Source of the DNA: Sporosarcina sp.
Lineage (GTDB): Bacteria > Bacillota > Bacilli > Bacillales_A > Planococcaceae
Length of the DNA: 57,241 nucleotides
Direction of reading: 5' to 3'
NCBI RefSeq assembly: GCF_029257255.1
Contig: NZ_JARICI010000073.1
Coordinates: 1 to 57,241 of the forward strand
Part shown: positions 26,292 to 35,493 of the stretch, piece by piece
Position numbering within the stretch: the stretch's first letter is position 1
Layout: each line of letters opens with the position of its first letter
Notes under the pieces: generated by a model
The model's database searches: none
Seen by the model: the letters and a program-made list of their open reading frames with translations, nothing else
What the model was told of the DNA's origin: nothing
Translations under genes and position numbers: made by a program

Positions 26292-27470
26292 TTATTTCTT
26301 TTTCTTTTTTGGCTTTGAAGGCTTCGGGGCAGATTTACGCATATCGTCAACCGTTTTGGCGTTACCTTCAATCAGCTCACCGCTGTACCATACTTTCTGT
26401 ACAGTCTTGATACCTTTTGTGACTTTGCGGTAATCCCGCTCTTCATTGTAAGACAATAAAGTAAGTACTTCCCCATCTGCTCCCGCACGTCCTGTACGTC
26501 CCGAACGATGCAGATACTGCTCCACTGTATGCGGAACATCTACATGGATTACATGTGTAAGTCCTTCAATATCCAGTCCGCGTGCCGCTAAATCCGTCGC
26601 GATCAGTACACGTATATTACCCTTCCGGAAATCTTCCAGCGTTTTCTGACGGTCAAATTTTTTCATATCAGAATAGAGAACTGCAACCGGCGCATCATTA
26701 TACAGCAATTTCAGCTCTTTCATTCGCAGCTGATCTACATTGTTCATGAACGCAAGTGCACGTACGCCTGATAAGGATGATACCCCTCGCAGTGTATCGG
26801 TTTTCTTGCGGTCATCCACTTTTACATACGAATGAATAACATGTCCGATGTCTGGGATTTCATCAGCGTTGACTTGCAGACGAATTGGCTGCTGCATCAT
26901 ATTCTTAGCCACAAGCTCAATTTCTTCCGTTATGGTAGCAGAAACAACTGCCAGCTGACGTTCAGGATTGGCCGCTTCAATCAAATCTTTGACCAACACT
27001 CTGTACTCGCGTGACAATAGTTGATCCCCTTCATCGATTACAACGTATTTGACGTCATACATTTTCAGCTTTCTCTCTTTAACGAGTTCGTTCAGTCTTC
27101 CAGGCGTCCCCACAACAATCGTCGGCTTTTTCTTAAGCTTTTCGATCTGACGCTGCATATTGGCGCCCCCAATTAGCTGCGTGACCGTTACAGACGTACC
27201 TTCTACTAAATCACGAATGACATTGACGATTTGCATCGACAGCTCCTGAGAAGGTGTGATGATTAAAGCCTGTGTCTTCGGTAGATCTCCATTGACCATC
27301 TGAATCAAAGGTAATGCATAGGCTAATGTTTTACCTGTCCCCGTTGGAGATTCTGCTACGATATCTTTGCCAGCAAGCATTTCCGGAATCATCAATGATT
27401 GGATCGGCATCGGCTGTTTAAACTTCCATTTCGTGCGCAAAGATTCATTCAGCTCATCTAAAAAAGTCAT
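26292..27470 (-). CDS. yfmL: DEAD-box-type RNA helicase (YfmL-like)
   Basis: A 392-residue ATP-dependent RNA helicase with a minimal two-domain core. Visible are motif I ESPTGTGKT (near 40), TPGRL, motif II as VIDEGDQLL (near 144), SAT, ATDLAARGLDI (near 290) and HRSGRTGRAG (near 322). A basic tail SAPKPSKPKKKKK ends the protein. Motif II is DEGD, not DEAD, and motif Ia is ITPSQEL. YfmL acts in ribosome assembly and cold growth in B. subtilis. ATG at 27470 is chosen over GTG at 27479. Confidence 0.88.
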   Translation of the reverse strand: MTFLDELNESLRTKWKFKQPMPIQSLMIPEMLAGKDIVAESPTGTGKTLAYALPLIQMVNGDLPKTQALIITPSQELSMQIVNVIRDLVEGTSVTVTQLIGGANMQRQIEKLKKKPTIVVGTPGRLNELVKERKLKMYDVKYVVIDEGDQLLSREYRVLVKDLIEAANPERQLAVVSATITEEIELVAKNMMQQPIRLQVNADEIPDIGHVIHSYVKVDDRKKTDTLRGVSSLSGVRALAFMNNVDQLRMKELKLLYNDAPVAVLYSDMKKFDRQKTLEDFRKGNIRVLIATDLAARGLDIEGLTHVIHVDVPHTVEQYLHRSGRTGRAGADGEVLTLLSYNEERDYRKVTKGIKTVQKVWYSGELIEGNAKTVDDMRKSAPKPSKPKKKKK

Positions 27471-27508
27471 TCGGTTCACTCTTTTCTTCAGTTGAGGAAT
27501 TCAACCGT

Positions 27509-28552
27509 TTATTTTTTTTGGAGTTTCTTTTTCATCTTTTGAATTTTGGGCACGACTTTTACAAACATATTATAAATGAAAGGCTTATAAACTTTATCAA
27601 TTTCACCAATAAATTCCGTCACACCGTCTTTTTGACAAAAACTGTTTTTGAAATTATATAATCCGTCCTGTTCACTATCCAGAACGAATACTCCGCCGAG
27701 GTCATATTGCTCTGCCCCGATCTCCAGTCCCCACAGCATCATTTCATAATTCATAAGATAGCTTGGGTTTAGATTGCGCTTTGTATTCGAACTGCCGGCA
27801 TATAAATAATAAAGCTTGCCGTTATAATTGATTGTAATCGCGCCTGCTAAGTAGTCGTCTTCATGCTTCGCAATATAAATACGCAAATCATCGAATGCTT
27901 CACGCATTTTTACGAAGTAATCATACGAACGGATCGCAATTTGGTTACGCACGGACATTTCTTCATAAATTTCATAGAATCTCTTTAAATACTCATCACT
28001 TCGGGAATAGGAAACTTCTACGCCTTTACGCTCTGAACTTCTAATTTTACTTCTCGTACGGCCACGGAATTTCAACATTAAGGAATCAGGATCTTCACCT
28101 GTTAATTTGACAATCATATTGTAACGCGGCTGAATCAAGTCCTCTTTCCCGGCACCTTCATTACGCACTATGTAACCTGCATTACGGTAAAGTTTATCGA
28201 GCTCTTCAGTAAAGAGCTGTTCAGGATCCATTTTCAAAGCAAATGCTTTATATTTCTTCGCCAGCACATCTGCTTCTTTCAGCAGTTCTTCCACCAGTGC
28301 CTTGTCATGTAGATCACAAATCGGTCCTCTTGGAGCATATAGCAATGAATAGCCGCCAGGTACGGATTTGATGAGCAGTGACATAGCAGCTACGATTTCA
28401 CCATCGCGTTCTACATATACTTGTTCATTTCCCCAATCATCTTTTACATTCGCCCAGTTAGGATCTTGTGTAATGGAACGAGTAGGTGCATTTCTTACAA
28501 ATGTTTCATATCGTTTAACATCTTCTGCATTAGTTTTATCTAAAATCGGCAC
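27509..28552 (-). CDS. FemABX-type aminoacyl transferase for peptidoglycan bridges
   Basis: A 347-residue Fem-family enzyme, which uses aminoacyl-tRNA to add residues to the stem-peptide lysine. It has the paired GNAT-like folds with WANVKDDWGNEQVYVE early, SLLYAPRGPICD (near 84), KFRGRTRSKIRSSERKGVEV (near 170) and GAEQYDLGGVF (near 285). The lysine-rich C-terminal end may touch the membrane. The GTG at 28552 with AAGGAG upstream is preferred to the longer frame. The ATP-grasp ligase at 30719 may add the next bridge residue. Confidence 0.88.
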   Translation of the reverse strand: MPILDKTNAEDVKRYETFVRNAPTRSITQDPNWANVKDDWGNEQVYVERDGEIVAAMSLLIKSVPGGYSLLYAPRGPICDLHDKALVEELLKEADVLAKKYKAFALKMDPEQLFTEELDKLYRNAGYIVRNEGAGKEDLIQPRYNMIVKLTGEDPDSLMLKFRGRTRSKIRSSERKGVEVSYSRSDEYLKRFYEIYEEMSVRNQIAIRSYDYFVKMREAFDDLRIYIAKHEDDYLAGAITINYNGKLYYLYAGSSNTKRNLNPSYLMNYEMMLWGLEIGAEQYDLGGVFVLDSEQDGLYNFKNSFCQKDGVTEFIGEIDKVYKPFIYNMFVKVVPKIQKMKKKLQKK

Positions 28553-28741
28553 TTCCGGAACACTCCTTACGTTACTGCAGCTCCGTAAAATCAAGCTTTA
28601 TAGACGATTCATTAAAGCGCTAAAAGTTACAGCCACAGCTCTATTAAGTGTATCCTACTGCATTTTTCAAGTCAAGAAACGAAGAGCCGCTGTCCTATTT
28701 GTGTCCTCCCGATGTCTCAATTACTTGACAAAGTATACATG

Positions 28742-28767
28742 TAAAGTGTTAGAAGCTATTCCGTTAT
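28742..28767 (+). promoter_or_regulatory. sigma-D-like promoter of the chemoreceptor gene
   Basis: TAAA, 15 bases, CCGTTAT. This is one mismatch from the sigma-D consensus, and it lies 75 bases before the receptor GTG. The rest of 28553-28841 holds no gene that I can see. Confidence 0.6.
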
Positions 28768-28841
28768 TAATCAGAATAGCCTATACTAGAGAAAGGGATA
28801 AAGGTTTCACACTTTTTAGTTAACAGAGGGGGGAATACATA

Positions 28842-30575
28842 GTGAAAGGTTCAGTACGCAACAAATTGATAGCGCTTGCAGCTTTAGTGATTTTAATTCC
28901 ATTATTAGTCGTGGGAATTGTTAACTACTTCGTTGCCAAGTCAGAATTAGAACAGGTTGGAGAAATGGGCCTGCAGAATGGCACTTATGCTGTCCTGGAC
29001 TTAATTGACGAATTGAATGCACAGGTGGAAGCCGGTACACTCACTTTGCAGGAGGCACAGGATCGAGCCAAAGATAAAATCATGGGGTCATTGCAAGATG
29101 ATGGGACACGTTCAATAGACAATCCATCAAAATATGGTGAAAACTTCTACTTTTATGTGGTAGATGAAGAAGGGATATTGCTCGTCCACCCTCAAAAAGA
29201 AGGCGAAAGTTTATATGAAACGAAGACAAAAGATGGACGTTATTTTATTCGCGAGGTAATCTCAGAAGCAAAAAATGGTGGAGGCTATGTCCAGTACGAT
29301 TGGCCACTGCCTACAAACTTAAATGTAGAAGCGCCCAAAATTACGTACAGTCTGCAAGATCCTCATTGGGGATGGATCATTGCGGCCGGAACATACTTGG
29401 TAGACTTTAACGCAGGCGCGAAAAACGTTCTTTGGTATACCTTAATTTCTGTTGTTGTTTCAGTAGTTGTCGGTGTTGCCCTGTTTTCAATTTTCTCCGG
29501 CAGACTGACATCGTATATTAAGAATATCCGCTTAATTACAGCTGAAATTGCAGAGGGTAAGCTGACAGGATCTGATATTCCTATTCGTTCACGCGACGAA
29601 CTCGGCCACCTTGCTGAAAATGTCAATGAAATGAAAAACAGTCTGAATGAAATGGTAGGTCATACGCGAGAATCATCAGATCGCATGCGGACATCCTCCG
29701 AGACTCTTAGCGCTATTACAGAAGAAGCAACCGCTTCAGCTGATGAAATCCACAGCGCCATTGCAGAAGTTTCAACAGGGGCAGTAACGCAGGCTGAGGA
29801 AGCAGAAGTAGCGATTAATATGGTTGATCACCTATCTTCTTTAATTTCAAATACGACAGAGCAATATGAACATGTCGTCAGCGAAATACGCAGTATCAAT
29901 AGTCTGCAAAGCTCCGGAATGGAAAAAGCAGAAAACTTGGAAGAGAATTCGCAGAACTTCACAGTCGTCATCCATGATTTGCAAGGGAATTTCACGCAAC
30001 TGATGTCTCGCATGAATGAGATTCAAACGATTGTACAGACAATTTCTTCGATCTCTGAACAGACTAACTTGCTGGCACTGAACGCTAGCATCGAAGCAGC
30101 ACGTGCAGGTGAACACGGAAAAGGATTCGCCGTTGTAGCCAATGAAGTCCGTCAATTATCAGAAGATACGAATGAAGCGACGACAAGAGTCCGCGATTTA
30201 TTGGTTCATATCCGCAAAGATACAACATCTGCAGAGAATCAAATGAAACATACATTGGATCTGTCGAGCAACCAGGCAGGCACAATATTAGAAACGAAGA
30301 GTGCTTTCGAGCAGTTATCTGGTTCAATCAATAACATTACAAGCCTGCTGCGTACGATGGAAAACGATATGAACAGCATGGATGACAACCGCCAGTCAGT
30401 TGTTCAGGCCATCAATCAAATTGCCTCTGTCGCAACCCAATCAGCAGCGGCGACTGAAGAAGTGAATGCTTCTATTGATGAACAAAAAGCAGCAATCAAC
30501 ACGATCATGCATGCTTCACTTGAACTTCATACAGAAGCTGAAAAGATGCATGACCTGGTGGACCGGTTCAGCTAA
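28842..30575 (+). CDS. methyl-accepting chemotaxis protein with single Cache domain
   Basis: A 577-residue receptor. TM1 spans about residues 9-31. An extracellular sCache_2-type domain (about 35-195) carries [17 protein letters not shown] and [14 protein letters not shown], then TM2 near 200-220, a HAMP region and a long helical signalling domain with the conserved hairpin [20 protein letters not shown] (near 408). Cache domains of this kind often sense small organic acids, but the ligand cannot be read here. The GTG start follows AGAGGGGGG. It is an orphan receptor gene with a sigma-D-like promoter. Confidence 0.93.
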   Translation: MKGSVRNKLIALAALVILIPLLVVGIVNYFVAKSELEQVGEMGLQNGTYAVLDLIDELNAQVEAGTLTLQEAQDRAKDKIMGSLQDDGTRSIDNPSKYGENFYFYVVDEEGILLVHPQKEGESLYETKTKDGRYFIREVISEAKNGGGYVQYDWPLPTNLNVEAPKITYSLQDPHWGWIIAAGTYLVDFNAGAKNVLWYTLISVVVSVVVGVALFSIFSGRLTSYIKNIRLITAEIAEGKLTGSDIPIRSRDELGHLAENVNEMKNSLNEMVGHTRESSDRMRTSSETLSAITEEATASADEIHSAIAEVSTGAVTQAEEAEVAINMVDHLSSLISNTTEQYEHVVSEIRSINSLQSSGMEKAENLEENSQNFTVVIHDLQGNFTQLMSRMNEIQTIVQTISSISEQTNLLALNASIEAARAGEHGKGFAVVANEVRQLSEDTNEATTRVRDLLVHIRKDTTSAENQMKHTLDLSSNQAGTILETKSAFEQLSGSINNITSLLRTMENDMNSMDDNRQSVVQAINQIASVATQSAAATEEVNASIDEQKAAINTIMHASLELHTEAEKMHDLVDRFS

Positions 30576-30576
30576 A

Positions 30577-30610
30577 AAAACCCATCTCCGTTTTGACGGA
30601 GATGGGTTTT
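30577..30610 (+). terminator. terminator of the chemoreceptor gene
   Basis: A stem of about 15 bp AAAACCCATCTCCGT/ACGGAGATGGGTTTT with a 4-base loop. Confidence 0.92.
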
Positions 30611-30718
30611 AAGTTTGTAAGTGTGTAAGATGCCATTCCCCTGCGTTAGAGGCGGACGCCTTCCACTACGGTTCATTGGTTTGATTAGCATATATCCCTG
30701 CATCCTGAGTTTATTTAC

Positions 30719-31933
30719 TTAATCAGAAGAATTATTATACTTCTTGTAGTAATTTATCTGTCTCATCAGCAAATACAATTTGCGTTTCATATGCTGATCT
30801 TTTTTGTAGAACAGCGGATTGCCGTACTTTCCTGCTTTTAGCAACGAACGGATTTCCTTTTCAATCGGCGGATTGTCGACGAACTTTTTCAGGACGGCTT
30901 TCGGCACGACCGTGAATAAGAAATGCTCATCTAGATATTTCAAAGGCTTCTCTTTTCCGTAAACTAAATCATCCACTAAGTACTTCGCCATATTCTCTCC
31001 GCACTGGGTAATATAGTAGCTTGAGCGTCCTTGTCGGATATTTACTTCAAATACTTTGAACTTGCCGTCACGCTCATCATATTTCAAATCAAAATTACCG
31101 TAGCCTACATAGCCGACTGCTTCCAGGAATTTGGTGAGCTTTGTCATGACCTCTTCATTGAATCGTGTGATGAGCGCCGTATAGTTCCCGATTGCCGTCA
31201 TGGCGCGTTCCTGCAGAACGACCTGCGCAAATGTGATGAGCTGCGGTTTGCCGTGCTGATCTGCATAATAAACCGCGTCCCACATGAACGTATCATCTCC
31301 CGGAATGAAATCCTGGATGATCAGATCTTCTGTATAACCGCTAGCTTTTACCATCTGAATAATGCGATTGATCTCTTCATATGTATCTACTTTATAAATC
31401 TTTTGAAGACCTTCAAATGGATGACGATAATACTGTACTCCATCACTTGGCTTAATGATTACAGGAAACAGCACATGCTCCGTAAACGGTTCATCCGATA
31501 AACACGAGTGAAAATAAGTGGACGGTGTATCGATTCCATGGGCTGCGCACAGTTCATAGAAGTTCTTCTTAATATACACTTGGTTCATGATTTTTTCATC
31601 AATGTAATTGAATAGGAAATCTTCCTTTAACAGCTCGCGTTGTTCAATGATCAGCCGCACGTATAGATCGTCAGTTCCCACTAAAATCAGCTTTTGACCG
31701 TCCGTTCTGTATTTCTTTGCCACTTGACGTAAAAATTCCACAAACACTTTCGGATCATGCAGACCCGGATTCAGTTCCTGGATATCCGTAATCGTACTGT
31801 AGCTAGTAAAGGGTAACGGTTCTCTCCCTACAATAACGGATTTAATCTGATATTCTTCATGAAAAGATATTGCCATATTATATGCGTTAATATTTGTTCC
31901 GACAATGATCGGAATAAAAGGATGCTTGCTCAT
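30719..31933 (-). CDS. ATP-grasp carboxylate-amine ligase, D-aspartate-ligase-like
   Basis: A 404-residue ATP-grasp enzyme. The domain is seen in VIIKPSDGVQYYR (near 165), LIIQDFIPGDDTFMW (near 205), NFDLKYDERDGKFKVFEVNIR (near 285) with the metal-binding Glu-x-Asn, and a helical C-terminal tail. The order and length resemble Aslfm of Enterococcus, which activates D-Asp and joins it to stem lysine. Planococcaceae walls contain Lys-x-D-Asp or D-Glu bridges. ATG at 31933 with GGAGG at 6 bases is preferred. D-Asp specificity is inferred, not seen. Confidence 0.75.
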   Translation of the reverse strand: MSKHPFIPIIVGTNINAYNMAISFHEEYQIKSVIVGREPLPFTSYSTITDIQELNPGLHDPKVFVEFLRQVAKKYRTDGQKLILVGTDDLYVRLIIEQRELLKEDFLFNYIDEKIMNQVYIKKNFYELCAAHGIDTPSTYFHSCLSDEPFTEHVLFPVIIKPSDGVQYYRHPFEGLQKIYKVDTYEEINRIIQMVKASGYTEDLIIQDFIPGDDTFMWDAVYYADQHGKPQLITFAQVVLQERAMTAIGNYTALITRFNEEVMTKLTKFLEAVGYVGYGNFDLKYDERDGKFKVFEVNIRQGRSSYYITQCGENMAKYLVDDLVYGKEKPLKYLDEHFLFTVVPKAVLKKFVDNPPIEKEIRSLLKAGKYGNPLFYKKDQHMKRKLYLLMRQINYYKKYNNSSD

Positions 31934-32009
31934 AAATTCCTCCAGCAGACGTTTTTCCATTTAAGTGTAGATGTCTCGAAATCGTAAGTCAAGAAACTGT
32001 CATCTCTCA

Positions 32010-32711
32010 CTAGCCATAAGTTTTGTAAACTTGATTTCGATCATTCCAAAGCTCCCATGGATAGACTTTAGGCGGCTTTGATACAAACTGCATAATTTCT
32101 TTAGTGACAGGATGTTCAAATTCTAGCTTGTGCGCCCACAACGCAATCTGCTCACCGCGTTGATTGACCTTACTCCCATACTTTTGATCTCCATACAAAG
32201 GAAACCCTTCAGATGCAAGCTGAACGCGAATCTGATGAGATCGCCCTGTATGCAGGCGAACATTTACCAGACTGCTCTCAGAATAGGTTTCGATTACACG
32301 ATAGTCTAATTTGGCCGACTTCGCTTCAGGGTGATTTTGCTTGACGCTGAACACTTGATTCCTTTGCCGGTCCTTGTAAAGAAAGTGATGGAGCGTTGCC
32401 TGTTTCTTTTTCGGCACCCCTCGCACAATTGCTAGGTACTCGCGATCAATAGACTGTCTTCGTAATTGATCTGATAGCCGGGAAGCTGCTTTTGAGGTTT
32501 TAGCGAACACCATCACACCGCCCACAGGACGATCCAATCGGTGTACTAAACCTAAATAGACATTTCCAGGTTTCTGATATCTTTTTTTCAAATCTTCTTT
32601 AAGTGCTGTCAATAAATCTTGATCACCGCTGCGGTCTTCCTGAACAGGTATATTAACTGGCTTTTCAATAACTAATAAATGATTGTCTTCGAATAAAATA
32701 GGAATGTTCAT
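32010..32711 (-). CDS. RluA-family RNA pseudouridine synthase
   Basis: A 233-residue pseudouridine synthase. The catalytic Asp is in GLVHRLDRPVGGVMVF (near residue 60). LHTGRSHQIRVQLASEGFPLYGDQKYG (near 152) is the family hallmark. There is no S4 RNA-binding domain, so it is of the short type. It makes pseudouridine in rRNA or tRNA, target unknown. Its ATG overlaps the stop of the upstream phosphatase gene (ATGA), indicating coupling. Confidence 0.9.
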   Translation of the reverse strand: MNIPILFEDNHLLVIEKPVNIPVQEDRSGDQDLLTALKEDLKKRYQKPGNVYLGLVHRLDRPVGGVMVFAKTSKAASRLSDQLRRQSIDREYLAIVRGVPKKKQATLHHFLYKDRQRNQVFSVKQNHPEAKSAKLDYRVIETYSESSLVNVRLHTGRSHQIRVQLASEGFPLYGDQKYGSKVNQRGEQIALWAHKLEFEHPVTKEIMQFVSKPPKVYPWELWNDRNQVYKTYG

Positions 32712-33175
32712 TTCGCAAACTTTTCCTTCTTTATAAGTTCCAACAATGACTGGCAGCCTTCCAAAACCAGATCATAAGTCTCTTGGAAATCACCTGTAAA
32801 GTATGGATCTGGCACGTCTTTTTGGTGACCCGTTAAATCCAAAAATCGAATGATGCGCTGATGGTCAGTATCTCCGAACCGTTCACGAATGTTCGCAATA
32901 TTTTCCGCATCCATACCGATGATATAATCGAACCCTTCAGCATCCTCTTTTGTTAATTGACGGCCTGCCATTCCTTCAGAAGATACCTTATATTCCGCAA
33001 GTTTGGATAAAGTTCCCTGATGTGGCGGCTTGCCTACATGCCAATCGCTTGTACCGGCTGAGTCCACTTCGATTTTATCAGCAAATTGCTCATCAGCTAT
33101 CATTTTTCGAAAGACCCCTTCTGCCATCGGTGATCGGCAGATATTTCCTAGACAAACAAATAAAACCCGTATCAT
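32708..33175 (-). CDS. low-molecular-weight protein tyrosine phosphatase (YfkJ-like)
   Basis: A 155-residue phosphatase with the P-loop VCLGNICRSP (catalytic Cys8, Arg14) right at the N terminus and the acid/aromatic loop DPYFTGDF (near 122). It cleaves phosphotyrosine or phosphoarginine depending on subgroup. The residue after CLGN is Ile, as in many tyrosine-type members. The ATG at 33175 with GGGGAGAG upstream gives the usual family N terminus. The longer frame from 33196 is rejected. Operon with the pseudouridine synthase. Confidence 0.92.
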   Translation of the reverse strand: MIRVLFVCLGNICRSPMAEGVFRKMIADEQFADKIEVDSAGTSDWHVGKPPHQGTLSKLAEYKVSSEGMAGRQLTKEDAEGFDYIIGMDAENIANIRERFGDTDHQRIIRFLDLTGHQKDVPDPYFTGDFQETYDLVLEGCQSLLELIKKEKFAK

Positions 33176-33387
33176 GTCAATCTCTCCCCAATTCATATTT
33201 TAAGTGCACATTCCAGTATACATCATTCCACATGACCATTCAGCCAATCGAAAGAAGAATGTAACACGAATGAAATATAATTTACGAAACTTGCCTACCC
33301 ATATATTCGTCAACTGAATTAGAAGTTATTTCTAGGACTAAATTATTAACAAGCAGGGAATAACTATGAGTAAAGGAGGTCTGTGAT

Positions 33388-33762
33388 ATGCAGGTTATAT
33401 TTGAAAAAACATGGGAAGATACCTTGTCTGATAAACAAAAGCAAGCATTTATTCAAAAATATGGTATGAAAGATATGGTCAATGGAGGATTTACCGCTAG
33501 TCCCATTCTTATGAAGAAAAAGCGAAACGGCGGTCTCGTAGCTACGGTCTTTTTGCAAAATAACAGTTCTGTCCTTCTATCCTTAAATGAGATTTTTGCA
33601 CATATAGAAAATGATTCAGGAGAGACAGTGGCAGAGGAACATTTTACACTGTCCCTTGAAATCCCACCATTCGCAGCTACTCCTTGGTCATTGGTTTTCT
33701 CGCCAGATCATGTGAACACTGTTTATGAACCTTTGGATTCTTGGAAATTAGTAGTAAAATAG
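33388..33762 (+). CDS. SLAP-domain protein
   Basis: A 124-residue beta-rich protein with the SLAP pattern: FEKTWEDTLSDKQKQAFIQKY, then a middle strand GGLVATVFLQNNSS and the closing PPFAATPWSLVFSPDHV. SLAP domains occur in accessory Sec/S-layer-assembly-related proteins of Bacillales. The role of the single-domain form is unknown. There is no signal peptide. AAAGGAGG is found before the ATG. A stand-alone gene with its own terminator. Confidence 0.72.
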   Translation: MQVIFEKTWEDTLSDKQKQAFIQKYGMKDMVNGGFTASPILMKKKRNGGLVATVFLQNNSSVLLSLNEIFAHIENDSGETVAEEHFTLSLEIPPFAATPWSLVFSPDHVNTVYEPLDSWKLVVK

Positions 33763-33772
33763 TAGTGAAAAT

Positions 33773-33807
33773 AGCTGCCTACATATTTCATGCTGGTAGC
33801 TGTTTTT
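33773..33807 (+). terminator. terminator of the SLAP gene
   Basis: A 7-bp stem AGCTGCC/GGTAGCT (one G-U) with a 15-base loop, then GTTTTTA. Moderate strength. From here to 34103 the only structure I see is the small transcript at 33885-33990. Confidence 0.65.
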
Positions 33808-33884
33808 ATTTGGAAGAACTTACGCACGAGAGAGTCAAAATACTACATTGTACGATAAGCAAATGACTAATGTCAATGGTAAAT

Positions 33885-33913
33885 TTGAGGAATTTCAGAT
33901 TATATGGTATACT
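33885..33913 (+). promoter_or_regulatory. sigma-A promoter
   Basis: TTGAGG (33885-33890), exactly 17 bases, TATACT (33908-33913). The predicted start near 33920 leads into a short stretch ending in a terminator, 114 bases before the next gene. Confidence 0.7.
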
Positions 33914-33919
33914 ATATAC

Positions 33920-33990
33920 ATTACAGTAATAAAGACAGCACTCAATAGTCCTGCGCACTTGTTCCAGAAAGGAACTAAGAGCGTTTTTTT
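33920..33990 (+). ncRNA. candidate small RNA or terminated leader
   Basis: About 70 bases between a good promoter and an intrinsic terminator. The hairpin pairs 33954-33965 with 33971-33983, with loop AGAAA, one mismatch and one bulge, and is followed by seven T. There is no ORF inside. It may be an independent small RNA, or an attenuating leader of the gene at 34104 read by partial read-through. No known riboswitch class was recognised. Confidence 0.5.
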
Positions 33991-34103
33991 AATTTAAAAA
34001 CTTGTTTATTTCATGTAAGAAAACAACTTTTTAAAGACAGGCAGTTCAGAAAAGATAAGCTGTCAAAATAAATATCAAAATATTATTAGGAGGAGTTTTT
34101 TTA

Positions 34104-34940
34104 GTGAATTTAGTTAATGAAGAAATAACTCATAACGTGTTTGGCGAAGGAAATATTGTGGAACATGAGGAATCGTTCATCACCGTAGATTTTAACAAGA
34201 ACCTTAAAAAATTCGTTTATCCTGATGCTTTTGAGAACTTCATTACGTTAAATGATCGAGATATCGCCAAATCTTTGGAGCAAGTTTTCTCGAAAAGAAA
34301 GGCTGAAGAAAAAGTACTTGAAAAGAAACGGATAGAAGAAAAAGAGAACCAAATGCGTGAACAACAACGGAGAGAAATATTAAAAAATCATAAAATCCAT
34401 GAAAGCTCACAAATTGTTTTCTGGCTTGATGAAACAGAACAAGAAGATGTATTTACCGACTGGAAAATCTCTACTGGCAGCATTCAAAGCGGGAAAAATA
34501 AAGGCCAGCCAAACAAAGTAGCTCGTTTGAGTGCTAATAGCGCAGGAATTTTAACGGCAAGAGCATCCGATCAGCAAGAAACCGAAAGACTGATTCTTGG
34601 ACTCTACATGGTAGAGGAGACGTTCACCGGCAATCTAGACGCGGACGGTATGGTCCCTTCCCATACGAAATACAGAATTCAGCTATCCGAGCAAGAAGCA
34701 GAAAAAATGCCTTTCTGGAATTATTATGTGAATAAGAACTATCCTGATCGCGCTTCCTGGAACTCTGGTAAGTTTCGCTACTTCGACAATATTTGGACCG
34801 CTCAAATCCTAAAAGATCTCATTGCATTAAAAAAGGATGAAGAGCAAATTAAAGAAGCAGAACAATTCCTGGAATACTTCTGTAAAATGAATGCAATTGA
34901 TATAGATAATATTCCAGAAGCAAACGGAATCTTAAGATAA
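34104..34940 (+). CDS. hypothetical protein with FGxGxI/YPxAF N-terminal module
   Basis: A 278-residue soluble protein I cannot name. The N terminus (THNVFGEGNIVEHEE, then KFVYPDAFENFI) has the beta-module pattern often found in helicase-linked or DUF3553-like domains. Residues about 60-95 are a highly charged probable coiled coil. The C-terminal half is a globular unknown domain with SGSIQSGKNKGQPN and PFWNYYVNKNYPDRASW-like segments. The GTG start has AGGAGGAG upstream. A promoter/terminator pair lies in its leader. It is followed by a perfect terminator. Confidence 0.7.
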   Translation: MNLVNEEITHNVFGEGNIVEHEESFITVDFNKNLKKFVYPDAFENFITLNDRDIAKSLEQVFSKRKAEEKVLEKKRIEEKENQMREQQRREILKNHKIHESSQIVFWLDETEQEDVFTDWKISTGSIQSGKNKGQPNKVARLSANSAGILTARASDQQETERLILGLYMVEETFTGNLDADGMVPSHTKYRIQLSEQEAEKMPFWNYYVNKNYPDRASWNSGKFRYFDNIWTAQILKDLIALKKDEEQIKEAEQFLEYFCKMNAIDIDNIPEANGILR

Positions 34941-34954
34941 CGAAAGTAATTGTA

Positions 34955-34996
34955 AAAACAAGCGTAGTTGAGATATTCTCAACTACGCTTGTTTTT
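34955..34996 (+). terminator. terminator of the 34104-34940 gene
   Basis: A perfect stem of at least 16 bp ACAAGCGTAGTTGAGA/TCTCAACTACGCTTGT with a 3-base loop and a T run. Confidence 0.93.
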
Positions 34997-35103
34997 ATAG
35001 GAAGAATAAAATGCAATGATGAGCCCAAATAAATAAGCATAATTTTTCTGGTCATTTACACATTACTGTATACTAATGATAATTAGAGGAAGGAGATTGA
35101 GAG

Positions 35104-35454
35104 ATGTTTACTACTTATGAAAAGAATGTAGCTGGTTTTGATAAAATTGATTCTACAAAAGCTCAGGAATTGGTTAAAGGAGAAGGCGAAGCCGTTATCT
35201 ATATCGGCAAGTCAGTCTGTCCTTTTTGCCAAACCTTTGTTGGCAAACTAAAAAAAGTTGCTGAGGAAACTGCTACTCCTATCTACTATGTAAATAGTGT
35301 GGAAAGCTCTGATATGGAAGGTATTACAGCCTTCCGTAAAGAATACAACATTCCAACGGTACCTGGTTTCATCTTTACGAATGGTGATACAGTTAACGTG
35401 AGATGTGATTCATCCATGTCAGAAGACGAAATCAAAGCTTATATGCATAAATAA
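35104..35454 (+). CDS. thioredoxin-like protein with CPFC motif
   Basis: A 116-residue cytoplasmic thioredoxin-fold protein. The redox pair is in SVCPFCQTF (Cys near 40 and 43) and the cis-proline loop is IPTVPGFIF (near 83). CPFC differs from the CGPC of housekeeping thioredoxin and recalls the PedC/BrcD-type and other accessory thioredoxins. No signal peptide and no bacteriocin genes are nearby, so a bacteriocin role is not supported. GGAAGGAG precedes the ATG. Confidence 0.82.
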   Translation: MFTTYEKNVAGFDKIDSTKAQELVKGEGEAVIYIGKSVCPFCQTFVGKLKKVAEETATPIYYVNSVESSDMEGITAFRKEYNIPTVPGFIFTNGDTVNVRCDSSMSEDEIKAYMHK

Positions 35455-35493
35455 TTTGATTGCAAAACGATTTATTATCGACTTTGTATACAG

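Noticed and set aside
28553..28700. T-box leader before the FemABX gene
   Set aside because: No T-box sequence, specifier loop or terminator hairpin was found upstream on the minus strand.
35104..35454. Bacteriocin-maturation thioredoxin
   Set aside because: The CPFC motif alone suggested it, but no bacteriocin, immunity or export genes are nearby.
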